A DNA stretch of 36,504 bases from JAKQIM01 sp964633225 (GTDB taxonomy: Bacteria > Chloroflexota > Anaerolineae > Anaerolineales > UBA4823), in the NCBI GenBank assembly GCA_964633225.1, contig CAZWFQ010000036.1:1-36504 (forward strand). Reading direction: 5' to 3'. The translations under genes were made by a program, and so were the position numbers. The first letter of the stretch is position 1. Every line of letters starts with the position of its first letter. The notes below the pieces were generated by a model, which worked only from the letters and a program-made list of their open reading frames with translations, did not search any database and was not told where the DNA came from. Positions 1 to 8,095 of this stretch are shown one piece after another.

Positions 1-6
1 TAAAAT

Positions 7-507
7 ATGACTTATCGGAATTTGCTGTGGGTTGTGTTTGGTTTAACAGCCATATGCGCTGCTTTATTAGGCGTTTTTGGTTGGCGCAACAGAAACCAGG
101 CAAATGTGATTGTTGAGTGGCGGACAGCCAGCGAGCTGGATACGGTGGGGTTCAACTTATACCGCAGTACAAATTCCGATGGTGCTTATGAACAAGTGAA
201 TGCTGCGATCATCCCTGCTTCACCCGATCCCTGGGCTGGGGGCGATTACTCGTACATTGACGAGAAAGTTCAAGGTGGTGTGGTTTATTATTACCTGTTG
301 GAGGATGTCGCCCTAGACGGCAGTGTCAATCGTCATGGTCCGATCGAAATTGAGGCTCAGGCGGGCGGCAGGTTGGAGTTTTTGTTGGCGACGGTCTTGA
401 TCCTGGTTGCAGGTGGGGGGATGCTGGCACTTGTTTTACCCAAGAAAACATTCCCCAATGCCGAGTTGGTTGTTGAAGGCATGCAAGATGGGCAATCGGA
501 GAAATGA
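7..507 (+). CDS. Membrane-anchored FN3-like domain protein
   Basis: A 166-residue protein of unknown function. An in-frame TAA at 1-3 directly precedes the ATG, so no longer start is possible. Two hydrophobic segments are visible, at about residues 6-26 and 122-144. The roughly 95 residues between them should lie outside the membrane, with a short cytoplasmic tail at the C-terminus. The external part has an FN3-like beta-sandwich look: VEWRTASELDTVGFNLYRS at about 36-54, then YSYIDE and YYYLLEDV near 81-101. The same pattern recurs in the products at 1135-1719 and 7179-8063. The gene overlaps the downstream ECF sigma gene by 20 bp, so the two are probably co-transcribed and translationally coupled. 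A surface-sensing or structural role is a guess from context. Confidence 0.75.
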   Translation: MTYRNLLWVVFGLTAICAALLGVFGWRNRNQANVIVEWRTASELDTVGFNLYRSTNSDGAYEQVNAAIIPASPDPWAGGDYSYIDEKVQGGVVYYYLLEDVALDGSVNRHGPIEIEAQAGGRLEFLLATVLILVAGGGMLALVLPKKTFPNAELVVEGMQDGQSEK

Positions 508-1138
508 CAAGCAGATCCTGGGCCAAACGGCATCCTCTGGCAATCTGGTAGATCGAGGAGAGCAGCAGTTTGGTGCAAGCGCTGATGAGCAGCTGCTCGT
601 TTCCATTGTCGAAGGCGATGAGAATGCCTTTGCAGAGCTTTATCGTCGTTATAGCCAGGGTTTATACAACTATCTTTTACGTCTAATGTACGATTCTTCA
701 GGGGCGGAGGATGTGTTGCAGGATGTCTTTCTGGTAGTTTGGCAAAATGCGGGCAGCTATCGTGGAGGGGCAAGTGTTAAGACGTGGGTCTACCGGATTG
801 GGCATCATAGAGCTATTTCGTGGTTGCGACAACATCGCCGGACAATTGCCTTTGATGACAACAATGACCCTACCATCGGTGCTGGCCCGGAGCCTGAGCC
901 AGATGGCACCTGGCAAGACGACGATATCCAAAACGCCTTAAGGCGATTATCTCCCAAGCATCGCGCGGTATTAGAATTGGCGTTTGTACAAGATCTATCG
1001 TACCTAGAAATTGCGCATATTTTAAACATACCGTTGGGTACCATCAAGAGCCGGATGAGTTATGCACTCAGAGCGATTGGCGGCATTTTGAAAGGCAATC
1101 AAACGCCAGATCAGGCCGAAGGTCAGGCGGAGGAATGA
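488..1138 (+). CDS. ECF-type RNA polymerase sigma factor
   Basis: A 216-residue sigma-70 family protein of the extracytoplasmic-function type. It directs RNA polymerase to a restricted promoter set. Region 2 spans about residues 46-115 (FAELYRRYSQGLYNYLLRL, then EDVLQDVFLVVW). An acidic linker of about 30 residues follows (DDNNDP, PEPEPD). Region 4 spans about 147-200 and includes the helix-turn-helix around SYLEIAHILNIPLGTIKSRM. The ATG at 488 is chosen because GAAGG at 475-479 lies 8 nt upstream; a longer frame back to 407 would be a non-sigma extension lying inside the preceding gene. The gene overlaps the upstream membrane protein by 20 bp and the downstream one by ATGA, so the three form one tight unit. 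Regulation by the downstream membrane protein is likely but inferred. Confidence 0.95.
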   Translation: MGNRRNDKQILGQTASSGNLVDRGEQQFGASADEQLLVSIVEGDENAFAELYRRYSQGLYNYLLRLMYDSSGAEDVLQDVFLVVWQNAGSYRGGASVKTWVYRIGHHRAISWLRQHRRTIAFDDNNDPTIGAGPEPEPDGTWQDDDIQNALRRLSPKHRAVLELAFVQDLSYLEIAHILNIPLGTIKSRMSYALRAIGGILKGNQTPDQAEGQAEE

Positions 1139-1719
1139 TGGTTAAGAAGAAAGATCCGGTGTCGAGAGACCTTTATCCGCAGGATTGGAAACAAGTCCGC
1201 GATGCAGTTGCTCATCAACCGATGTATGCGCCATCGCCGGATATAGAAAAGCGCTTATTAGAAACGATCCGAAGTCAGCACCAAATGGCTTACCCGCACA
1301 TGCACCTGCATGCATTGGGCGCGGCATTGATCATTTTTATTGTCTTATGGTTTGTTGTTCGCCCAGGTGTAGTCTTGCAATGGTCGGTACGGGGCGAGGA
1401 ACTGTCTGCTTTCCGTATCTATCGTTCGACACCTGGCGGGGCAGATTACAAGCTGCTGGATGAAGTGCCAGCCAGCGCGGATACGCAACATACGTATGTA
1501 GATATGCTCTTGCTGCCCTGGAAAACTTATACGTATCTTGTGGAAGGGGTGCGGGATAACGCATCCCCGGTAGTGAGCCAGGTTGTGACCAGCAATGCGT
1601 TAGAAGCTCTGCCGGCGCAATTGATGCTTTTGGCGGCCAGCGTGCTGATGGGTTATGGGTCTGTTTTGTTGATCAAGGTTTTGCAAGTTGCCCGGCAGCG
1701 ATCTTTATACGGTATTTGA
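1135..1719 (+). CDS. Candidate transmembrane anti-sigma factor with FN3-like domain
   Basis: A 194-residue protein. Its start overlaps the sigma stop (ATGATG at 1135-1140; either ATG may be used). The layout is a cytoplasmic part of about 58 residues, a membrane segment at about 59-77, an external domain of about 80 residues, and a second membrane segment at about 161-183. That position and topology are typical of anti-sigma factors. However, no zinc-binding H...CxxC anti-sigma motif is present and I cannot match the cytoplasmic part to a named family. The external domain (LQWSVRGEELSAFRIYRS, YTYLVEGV) resembles those of the neighbouring proteins at 7-507 and 7179-8063. It may therefore sense something through the same fold. 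The anti-sigma role is inferred from gene order only. Confidence 0.7.
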   Translation: MMVKKKDPVSRDLYPQDWKQVRDAVAHQPMYAPSPDIEKRLLETIRSQHQMAYPHMHLHALGAALIIFIVLWFVVRPGVVLQWSVRGEELSAFRIYRSTPGGADYKLLDEVPASADTQHTYVDMLLLPWKTYTYLVEGVRDNASPVVSQVVTSNALEALPAQLMLLAASVLMGYGSVLLIKVLQVARQRSLYGI

Positions 1720-1762
1720 AATTTGATCTTTTGAGAATTATTTTTTGTCAAGAGAAAGTCCA

Positions 1763-4700
1763 ATGATAATTAGAAGAATTGTTCATCTAGCTTGTATTTT
1801 GAGTATTTTGGGCGGTGCGCTTCCTTCTGGCCCAGTTGCTGCTGTGGACGCAGCCGCCAGCGATCAACCTGCCCTGGAAATATTACAATCTGACTCCCAC
1901 GGCTTATTGGTAGAACTGAGTGCCTCTAATTACACGGTTGAGCAAAAAACAGTAGATGGCCTGACATTTGACCAGTTGGACGTTCCAGGGTATTCCTTGA
2001 CTGCTGAGCCTGGGGTTCCGCAGCTGCCTGTAAAAGGCCTGATGATCGGTGTTCCGGCGGGCGCAGAGGTTCAGGTGAATATCCTGGAAGATGATACTGT
2101 GGCGCTAGCTGGGCAATTCAATTTGGCCGCTGCACCCTGGCCGCTACCCCTGGAAGACGAGACCGATTCGGGAAGCTACACGTATTTACAGAACATCCCT
2201 TTCCGCCAGACTGGTGAATATTATCCACGCACACCTGTTTATGTAGAGGAAGAAGGCTGGGTGCGCGACCAACGTGTTGCCCGCCTGGTGTTTTTTCCAT
2301 TTCAGTATCAATCTAACACAGGGTCTTTGGTTTTGCATCAGAGGGTGCTGGTAGAGATTAATTTTGTAGAGAGCGGTCCTGTATCATTGGCGGGTGATAT
2401 TTTACCCGCAGAAACTCAAGACAGCCTGTACGATCCAATCTTGCAGGGTGCTTTACTGAACTATGAGGCAGCCCGAGCGTGGCGATCGATGCCAGAGAGT
2501 GTTGATGTGCATACCACCAGCGTCGAGGGGGAGCGGGTGAAGATCCAGGTGGATGAGGATGGTATTTACACGCTCACGTATGATGCTTTGATAGCTGCGG
2601 GATGGGATTTGTCAGGTATTGACCCAACCACGTTGAGCCTTTCAAGCCAGGGCGAAGATGTGGCGATTTCGGTTGTGGGTGAAGGGGATGGCAGTTTTGA
2701 CCCGGGTGATTACATACTGTTTTATGGCGAAGAGTTCCGCGGGGATCGAATGGCGGCCTGGTATGCGGATGAGGCTGACCATTGGTTAACTTATCTTCGA
2801 CAGAATCCGGATGGTACAACCACGTTGTGGCATCCGGAATTCACTGCCAAGATGCTGGAGTTGTACACCAGCACCAATGTGTATTGGCTGTGGGTCGATA
2901 CGGTAGGCGAGCCGCTGCGCATGGCGGTCAAAAATGCCGCGCCAGGCATGGTAACACCCATTCAGGACACGTACCAGGCCACTATCAAAGCTGAACAAAA
3001 TCTCAAGTATTGGGAATACCACCTTACAGATGAGGACCCCTGGTTTTGGGGAGTTGTGTATGGTTATGGTGAAAGCTCTTATCCTGTAACGCTCACTGGC
3101 CTGCCAACAGTACCTGCGGATGTCACGATACGAGGCGAGTTGGTATCTGCGAATTCAGTGAATAATAATGGGCCTGACCACCATACGGTGCTCAAGATCA
3201 ACAGTATGGCGGCCCCTATGGATGATGCCTATTGGGATGGCCAGAGCAGGTATCGTTTTGAATCGACGGTATCGAGCGCTGCATTGGTTGAAGGAGCAAA
3301 TTCAATCAAGTATCAAAGCATGAGCGATGCGATTGCGTATCCTATGATGTGTGTAGATTGGTTTGAGATTGCTTATGATCGCCGATTCTTAGCTGTGAAC
3401 GATGAGTTGTTGTTCTCGGGCGACGAAACGGGCGAATGGCAGTACCAGGTGACTGGCCTTGCCAGCCCAGCAGCCCATGCCTTAGACATCAGCTCTCCGC
3501 TGCAGCCAGTGATCCTTTCAAATGCGGTTGTTACTGCAGATGGGGGCGGATACCGGGTGGCTTTTGACGCTGATGGCCTGGCAGGGGTGCAATTCTACCT
3601 CGCGGGCGATGGGGCTTTGAAAAGCCCGTTGTCGGTGTCTGTGTATGATCCGCCTGATTTGCGGTCGCCAGGCAACCAGGCTGATTACATTATCATTACG
3701 CACCCTGACTTTCTAGCTGCCTCGCAGGTGCTGGCGGCTTATCGCTCCGGGCAGGGTCTGCAAACCTTGGTTGTCAACGTGGATGATATCTACAATGAGT
3801 TTGGAGAGGGAATTTTCCACTCGCTGGCGATCAAGAATTTTTTGGAATATTCATTTTCGAATTGGCAATCGCCGGCGCCATCTTATGTGGTCCTGATCGG
3901 GGATGGACATTGGAATATGCACGGATGGAACCCAGCTAAGTTTGGCACCACGCCGGTATTCATGCCACCCAACCTGGAGTGGGTGGATCCCTGGTATGGT
4001 ATGGTGGATACCACAAATCCGTTGGCCAATGTGGTGGGGTCCGACCCATTGCCCGATCTGGAGATTGGACGTATCCCGGTCAATACGGTGGCAGAGCTTC
4101 AGGCAGTGATTAGTAAGATCGAGACGTTTGAGACTTCGACTCCTGAAGAATGGCAGTTGCACAACTTATTCATTGCAGATAATACCCCTGATTACGCGGG
4201 TGATTTCCCGGCATTGGCAGATGCGATCATCCAGGATTATAGTAGGCCAGGTTTTACGATGGATAGAGTTTACCTGGACGATTTTATGGATACGGGCACG
4301 TGTGGAACACCGCTTTATAAAGGCTCGGAATGCCCGAATGCCACCCAGGCGATTAAAAATACGCTTAACGCCGGGGCTCAAATTGTCAATTATATTGGGC
4401 ATGCATCGTTTAACCTATGGACCCATGAGCTAATCTTCTATTACCGAGCAGGCACTCCATATTACAACGATGTGGCCAGCCTGAATAATGGTGATCGCTT
4501 GCCAGTTGTTTTGGCGATGACATGCCTGGAGGGGCATTGGTTTAACCCTGTTGAACAGCCCAGCATGGCTGAATTGCTCTTGCGGACCGAGGGGCGAGGG
4601 GCTGTGGCTACCTTCTCGCCAACCGGCATGGGGGTGGCCAGTGGACACGATGCTTTGCAGCGCGGTTTTTACGATGCGGTCTATGAATATGGAAGCTGGG

Positions 4701-7111
4701 CCTTGGCCCCGGCGGTCTTTAATGCCCGTTTGAGACTTTTCGGCGAATCGGGCAGTCACCCTCTCCTCTACACGTATGTTCTGTTTGGTGACCCGGCTTT
4801 AAGATTATTGAGCCCTTATGGAATAGAAACATCCCCGATCGAAGCCAGCCAATTGGGCCCGACAGGTACAGTGGTGGACTATACCCTGAACCTGACCAAT
4901 ACAGGTATGGTTGCCGATACATATGATCTATCGGTGACAGGCAATGCCTGGGTGACAAGTTTGCCTTATGGATCGGTTACTTTGTTAGCGGGCGAAAGCC
5001 GGACACTTACCGTGCAAGTGCAAATCCCGGCTGGTGCTTCCAAGGGCACAACGGATACTGCGGTGATTCAAGTGCAGTCAGGGGGCGATCAAGAAGCGGC
5101 GTCTGAGGTACGCCTGGTGACCACAGCGGATGTGTGGGTGGTAGTCAGTCCGACGCTTGCCAGCGGAATTGGCTTGCCGGGCACGACGTTAACTTACGTT
5201 TTCCAGGCCACCAATACAAGCGATCAGAGCGGTTCATTTGACCTGGCGCTGGGTGCTTATACCTGGCCTACTCAATTGGAGAAAAGTGTGATTGGTCCGC
5301 TGGACCCCGGGGCAAGCGCCAGTTTTTGGGTGCAGGTCAGTATCCCGGCGGGTGCGGCCGATTATGATGCTGATGCGACGACAGTCACCCTGACATCGCA
5401 AACGGATGCCAGGTACCGGGCGCTTGCAAGCATCGCAACGACTGCGCGGACATATGGGGTTGGCGTTTCGCCGGCCTCTCAAAGCGGCGGGGGTGCGATA
5501 GGATCGGTGAAGCGCTACTGGCTGCATATCGTCAACAGCGGCGGATACCCAGACACCTTTGACCTGTCAGCCGCCAGTGCACTGGGCTGGGTGGTGACAC
5601 CGGCTGCGAATACGGTTGGTCCCCTGGCGGCAGGGGCGGCGGCTGATGTGTGGCTGGATGTGCAGATACCCGCTGGAGTCCCTGTGGGTACCATCGATAC
5701 GACATTGGTACGGGCCCAATCGCAAGCTGATCCGGATGTGGCAGCACAGGCGAGATTGATCACAACAGCGCATGTCTATGGGGTTGATATCAGTCCAACT
5801 GCTGCCAGTGCGTTCGGGCTACCGGGTACTACGTTGACATATAATTTCCAGGTCACTAATCTGAGCGATCAAAGCGATTCGTTCAATTTGGTGCTCGGCG
5901 CGCATACCTGGACCACTCAGATCGCGAAAGGTATTGTTGGTCCGATAGGCCCAGGGGCAAGCACCAGTTTTTGGGTGCGTGTCAGCATCCCGGCGGGCGC
6001 AGCCGATCAAGACTTTGATGCAATGTCGTTTACGCTGACATCAAGGACGGATGCCGATTATGGTACGGCTGCGACCATTACGACAACTGCGCGAACGTAC
6101 GGGGTGAGCGTTTTGCCGGCTTCTCAAAACGGCAGGGGTATGACGGGATCAGTGGTGCGGTATATGCTGCAAATCGTCAACAGCGGTGGATACCCAGATA
6201 CCTATGATCTGTCGACTGCCAGCACACTGGGTTGGGTGGTGACGTCTACCGTGAATACGGTTGGCCCGCTGGCGGCAGGCGAGGCGGCTGAGGTGTGGCT
6301 GGATGTGCAGATTCCTGCCGGTATTCCGGGGGGCATCATTGACACGACTTTGGTTGATGCCCGGTCGCAAACCGATCCGGATGCTGTATCGCAGGCCAGA
6401 TTGATCACAACAGCGCGTGTATATGGGCTTGAATTCAATCCCTCTGCTGCCGGCGCAGTTGGGCTGCCTGGTACTACGGTAACGTACACTTTCCAGATCA
6501 CCAATACGAGTGATCAAAGCGATTCGTTCGATTTGATATTGGGCCAACATGCCTGGACTGCTTTGCCAGAAAGGGTTTTCATTGGCCCCCTTGAAGCAGG
6601 AGAAAGTACCGAGCTTGATATGCGTGTAGACATCCCTGTAAGTGCCGTTGATTATGATTTCGAAACCATGATCATTACCCTGACATCGCGAACCGATGCC
6701 AGTCGCCGGGCGATCAGCACGCTGACGACAACTGCTCGCACATATGGGGTGGGCGTGTCGCCGGCTTCTCAAAGCCAGATGGGTGCGGCGGGGACGGTGG
6801 TGCGATACTGGCTGCAAATTATCAACACGGGTGGTTATTTAGATACTTTCCACCTATCTGCTGTGAGTGACTTGGGCTGGGTGGCGACGCCTGCCACGAA
6901 TATGGTTGGCCCTCTGGCGGCTGGCGCAACTGCGCAGGTTTGGGTTGATATCGAAGTTCCGGGTAATGCATCGAACGGGATGGAAGATATGACCCAGGTA
7001 CAGATCATCTCGGAAGCTGATGGTGCAATGAATGCCGTGGCACTGTTATACACAACCGTCAATACGCCTGTCTCAGGAGTGCGCATCTTTTTGCCAATTG
7101 TGAGCAAATAA
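1763..7111 (+). CDS. Secreted C25-family (gingipain-like) cysteine peptidase with seven C-terminal beta-sandwich modules
   Basis: A 1782-residue exported peptidase. The ATG at 1763 has AGAGAAAG just upstream and is followed by a signal peptide (about 1-33); a TTG at 1745 in the same frame is less likely. After a propeptide-like region there is a GIYTLTYDALIAAGWDLSG segment (about 255-290), typical of C25/PorU-type proteins. The catalytic domain runs from about 640 to 1018, with the His-Cys dyad visible as GHASFNLW (His880) and AMTCLEG (Cys921), and ends at LFGDPALRL. Seven NEW3/CARDB-like modules of about 107 residues begin at 1019, 1124, 1231, 1339, 1446, 1554 and 1661. The protein ends in RIFLPIVSK, which may be a sorting or anchoring signal. 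The substrate is unknown. It is probably expressed with the sigma/anti-sigma pair and the second C25 peptidase downstream. Confidence 0.93.
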   Translation: MIIRRIVHLACILSILGGALPSGPVAAVDAAASDQPALEILQSDSHGLLVELSASNYTVEQKTVDGLTFDQLDVPGYSLTAEPGVPQLPVKGLMIGVPAGAEVQVNILEDDTVALAGQFNLAAAPWPLPLEDETDSGSYTYLQNIPFRQTGEYYPRTPVYVEEEGWVRDQRVARLVFFPFQYQSNTGSLVLHQRVLVEINFVESGPVSLAGDILPAETQDSLYDPILQGALLNYEAARAWRSMPESVDVHTTSVEGERVKIQVDEDGIYTLTYDALIAAGWDLSGIDPTTLSLSSQGEDVAISVVGEGDGSFDPGDYILFYGEEFRGDRMAAWYADEADHWLTYLRQNPDGTTTLWHPEFTAKMLELYTSTNVYWLWVDTVGEPLRMAVKNAAPGMVTPIQDTYQATIKAEQNLKYWEYHLTDEDPWFWGVVYGYGESSYPVTLTGLPTVPADVTIRGELVSANSVNNNGPDHHTVLKINSMAAPMDDAYWDGQSRYRFESTVSSAALVEGANSIKYQSMSDAIAYPMMCVDWFEIAYDRRFLAVNDELLFSGDETGEWQYQVTGLASPAAHALDISSPLQPVILSNAVVTADGGGYRVAFDADGLAGVQFYLAGDGALKSPLSVSVYDPPDLRSPGNQADYIIITHPDFLAASQVLAAYRSGQGLQTLVVNVDDIYNEFGEGIFHSLAIKNFLEYSFSNWQSPAPSYVVLIGDGHWNMHGWNPAKFGTTPVFMPPNLEWVDPWYGMVDTTNPLANVVGSDPLPDLEIGRIPVNTVAELQAVISKIETFETSTPEEWQLHNLFIADNTPDYAGDFPALADAIIQDYSRPGFTMDRVYLDDFMDTGTCGTPLYKGSECPNATQAIKNTLNAGAQIVNYIGHASFNLWTHELIFYYRAGTPYYNDVASLNNGDRLPVVLAMTCLEGHWFNPVEQPSMAELLLRTEGRGAVATFSPTGMGVASGHDALQRGFYDAVYEYGSWALAPAVFNARLRLFGESGSHPLLYTYVLFGDPALRLLSPYGIETSPIEASQLGPTGTVVDYTLNLTNTGMVADTYDLSVTGNAWVTSLPYGSVTLLAGESRTLTVQVQIPAGASKGTTDTAVIQVQSGGDQEAASEVRLVTTADVWVVVSPTLASGIGLPGTTLTYVFQATNTSDQSGSFDLALGAYTWPTQLEKSVIGPLDPGASASFWVQVSIPAGAADYDADATTVTLTSQTDARYRALASIATTARTYGVGVSPASQSGGGAIGSVKRYWLHIVNSGGYPDTFDLSAASALGWVVTPAANTVGPLAAGAAADVWLDVQIPAGVPVGTIDTTLVRAQSQADPDVAAQARLITTAHVYGVDISPTAASAFGLPGTTLTYNFQVTNLSDQSDSFNLVLGAHTWTTQIAKGIVGPIGPGASTSFWVRVSIPAGAADQDFDAMSFTLTSRTDADYGTAATITTTARTYGVSVLPASQNGRGMTGSVVRYMLQIVNSGGYPDTYDLSTASTLGWVVTSTVNTVGPLAAGEAAEVWLDVQIPAGIPGGIIDTTLVDARSQTDPDAVSQARLITTARVYGLEFNPSAAGAVGLPGTTVTYTFQITNTSDQSDSFDLILGQHAWTALPERVFIGPLEAGESTELDMRVDIPVSAVDYDFETMIITLTSRTDASRRAISTLTTTARTYGVGVSPASQSQMGAAGTVVRYWLQIINTGGYLDTFHLSAVSDLGWVATPATNMVGPLAAGATAQVWVDIEVPGNASNGMEDMTQVQIISEADGAMNAVALLYTTVNTPVSGVRIFLPIVSK
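5132..7066 (+). repeat. Three tandem copies of a 645-bp two-domain coding repeat
   Basis: Inside the large C25 gene, modules alternate between type A (LPGTTLTY, NTSDQSDSF, AGAADYD) and type B (SPASQS, NSGGYPDT, GPLAAGA). A starts at 5132, 5777 and 6422; B starts at 5453, 6098 and 6743. Every A-to-A and B-to-B interval is exactly 645 bp (215 residues), with no insertion or deletion. The amplified unit is therefore the A+B pair, 5132-5776, 5777-6421 and 6422-7066. A more divergent module at 4817-5131 precedes the array. Confidence 0.9.
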
Positions 7112-7157
7112 GGCGATTTGACTGCGATAATGCCAGGGCTGGCAATGGAAGAGCTAG

Positions 7158-7163
7158 TATAAT
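7158..7163 (+). promoter_or_regulatory. Candidate -10 box (TATAAT)
   Basis: A perfect TATAAT lies 15 nt before the ATG at 7179, in the 67-bp gap after the large C25 gene. No convincing -35 sits 16-18 nt upstream (TTGACT at 7118-7123 is 34 nt away). It may give the next gene its own promoter with a very short leader. Confidence 0.35.
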
Positions 7164-7178
7164 CATGCTGATCAAATA

Positions 7179-8063
7179 ATGATGAAGAAATATTGGTTTC
7201 GGGTTGTGATTTTGGGTGGTTTTCTGCTGCTGCTGGCTGGCACCAATTTGACGGTGCGGGCAGCGGTAGACCTGCTCTATTTTTATGCGAACGGCCAGGC
7301 AGATCGGATCAACCTGGAATGGGAAACTGCGCAAGAACTCAATAATGCCGGGTTTTATATTCAACGCAGTCTGACAGAGTCGTCGGGGTATGTTCGCATC
7401 AGCGATTTCATTCCTCCGTTAGGATTTGGGGTGGGCGGGCATTACTACACATATGATGATCTTACTGCTGAGGCAGGAATAACGTATTATTATAAGTTGG
7501 AGAGTGTGGAAACCGGGGGACAATCTGAACTCTCAGAGGCGGTGTCTGCCGCGATCCTAGCAAATACTTTAACGCCCACTGTGACCGCAACCGGGCCTTT
7601 GGCAACGCCAACCGTTACGCCGACTGGATCAACCTCTACGTTAACGTCAGAGCCTCCCACGGTAACGCCAACTCGAACCTTCACAGTGGTGCCTGCCGCC
7701 ACCAAAACGCCGACGCGAACATCTGCCGCCCCTGTTCTTTATGCAACATCAACCCCTCAGCACAGCCTGACCCCGTTTGGCCCCACGGCGACTTTTACCA
7801 TAACGCCCACCCCCTCGCGTACCCCTACAACAACGCTGCTGCCGTTACCGGCGTTGGACCTGGTGTTTCCTGCACCCACCTCAACGCTCAGTCCAACCCC
7901 CACCCAGCGTTCAATAGCAACGTATACGCCAGCCCCCGATGGGCAGGCAGAAGACGGGGTGCCTCTCTCGCCGCGTGTAGTCTTGTTGATCGCAGTGGTT
8001 GTTTTATTGTGGCTTCTCCTGGGGGGATTCATTATTCTATATTCTCGTTACGTTGGGCGTTGA
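7179..8063 (+). CDS. Membrane-anchored surface protein: FN3-like domain plus Thr/Pro-rich stalk
   Basis: A 294-residue protein of unknown function. A signal peptide covers about residues 1-29. An FN3-like domain follows at about 33-122 (INLEWETAQELNNAGFYIQRS, YYTYDD, YYYKLESV), related to the domains in the proteins at 7-507 and 1135-1719. Next is a low-complexity Thr/Pro/Ser-rich stretch of about 110 residues, resembling a wall-spanning and possibly O-glycosylated stalk. A C-terminal membrane helix at about 267-288 is followed by a short basic tail. The predicted picture is a domain held away from the membrane on a stalk. ATGATG at 7179 gives two possible starts and no strong ribosome-binding site is visible. 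It lies between two C25 peptidase genes, so it may be their partner or substrate; this is inference. Confidence 0.8.
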   Translation: MMKKYWFRVVILGGFLLLLAGTNLTVRAAVDLLYFYANGQADRINLEWETAQELNNAGFYIQRSLTESSGYVRISDFIPPLGFGVGGHYYTYDDLTAEAGITYYYKLESVETGGQSELSEAVSAAILANTLTPTVTATGPLATPTVTPTGSTSTLTSEPPTVTPTRTFTVVPAATKTPTRTSAAPVLYATSTPQHSLTPFGPTATFTITPTPSRTPTTTLLPLPALDLVFPAPTSTLSPTPTQRSIATYTPAPDGQAEDGVPLSPRVVLLIAVVVLLWLLLGGFIILYSRYVGR

Positions 8064-8095
8064 CAGATCCTTTTTGGCATAATAAACGGAGGCAT

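Noticed and set aside
407..487. Upstream start of the sigma factor at 407
   Set aside because: It would add 27 residues unlike any sigma factor inside the preceding gene; GAAGG positions the ATG at 488.
6149..6817. A 222-codon open frame on the - strand inside the large C25 gene
   Set aside because: It is antisense to the repeated modules and its own sequence repeats only because the coding strand does.
5132..7066. The periodic DNA as a CRISPR-like or mobile repeat array
   Set aside because: The 645-bp units are in-frame coding modules of one protein with divergent sequence, not short direct repeats with spacers.
8060..8083. Perfect TTGACA at 8060-8065 with CATAAT at 8078-8083 as a promoter for the second C25 gene
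   Set aside because: The spacer is only 12 nt, too short for a standard promoter, and no better -10 lies at 16-18 nt.
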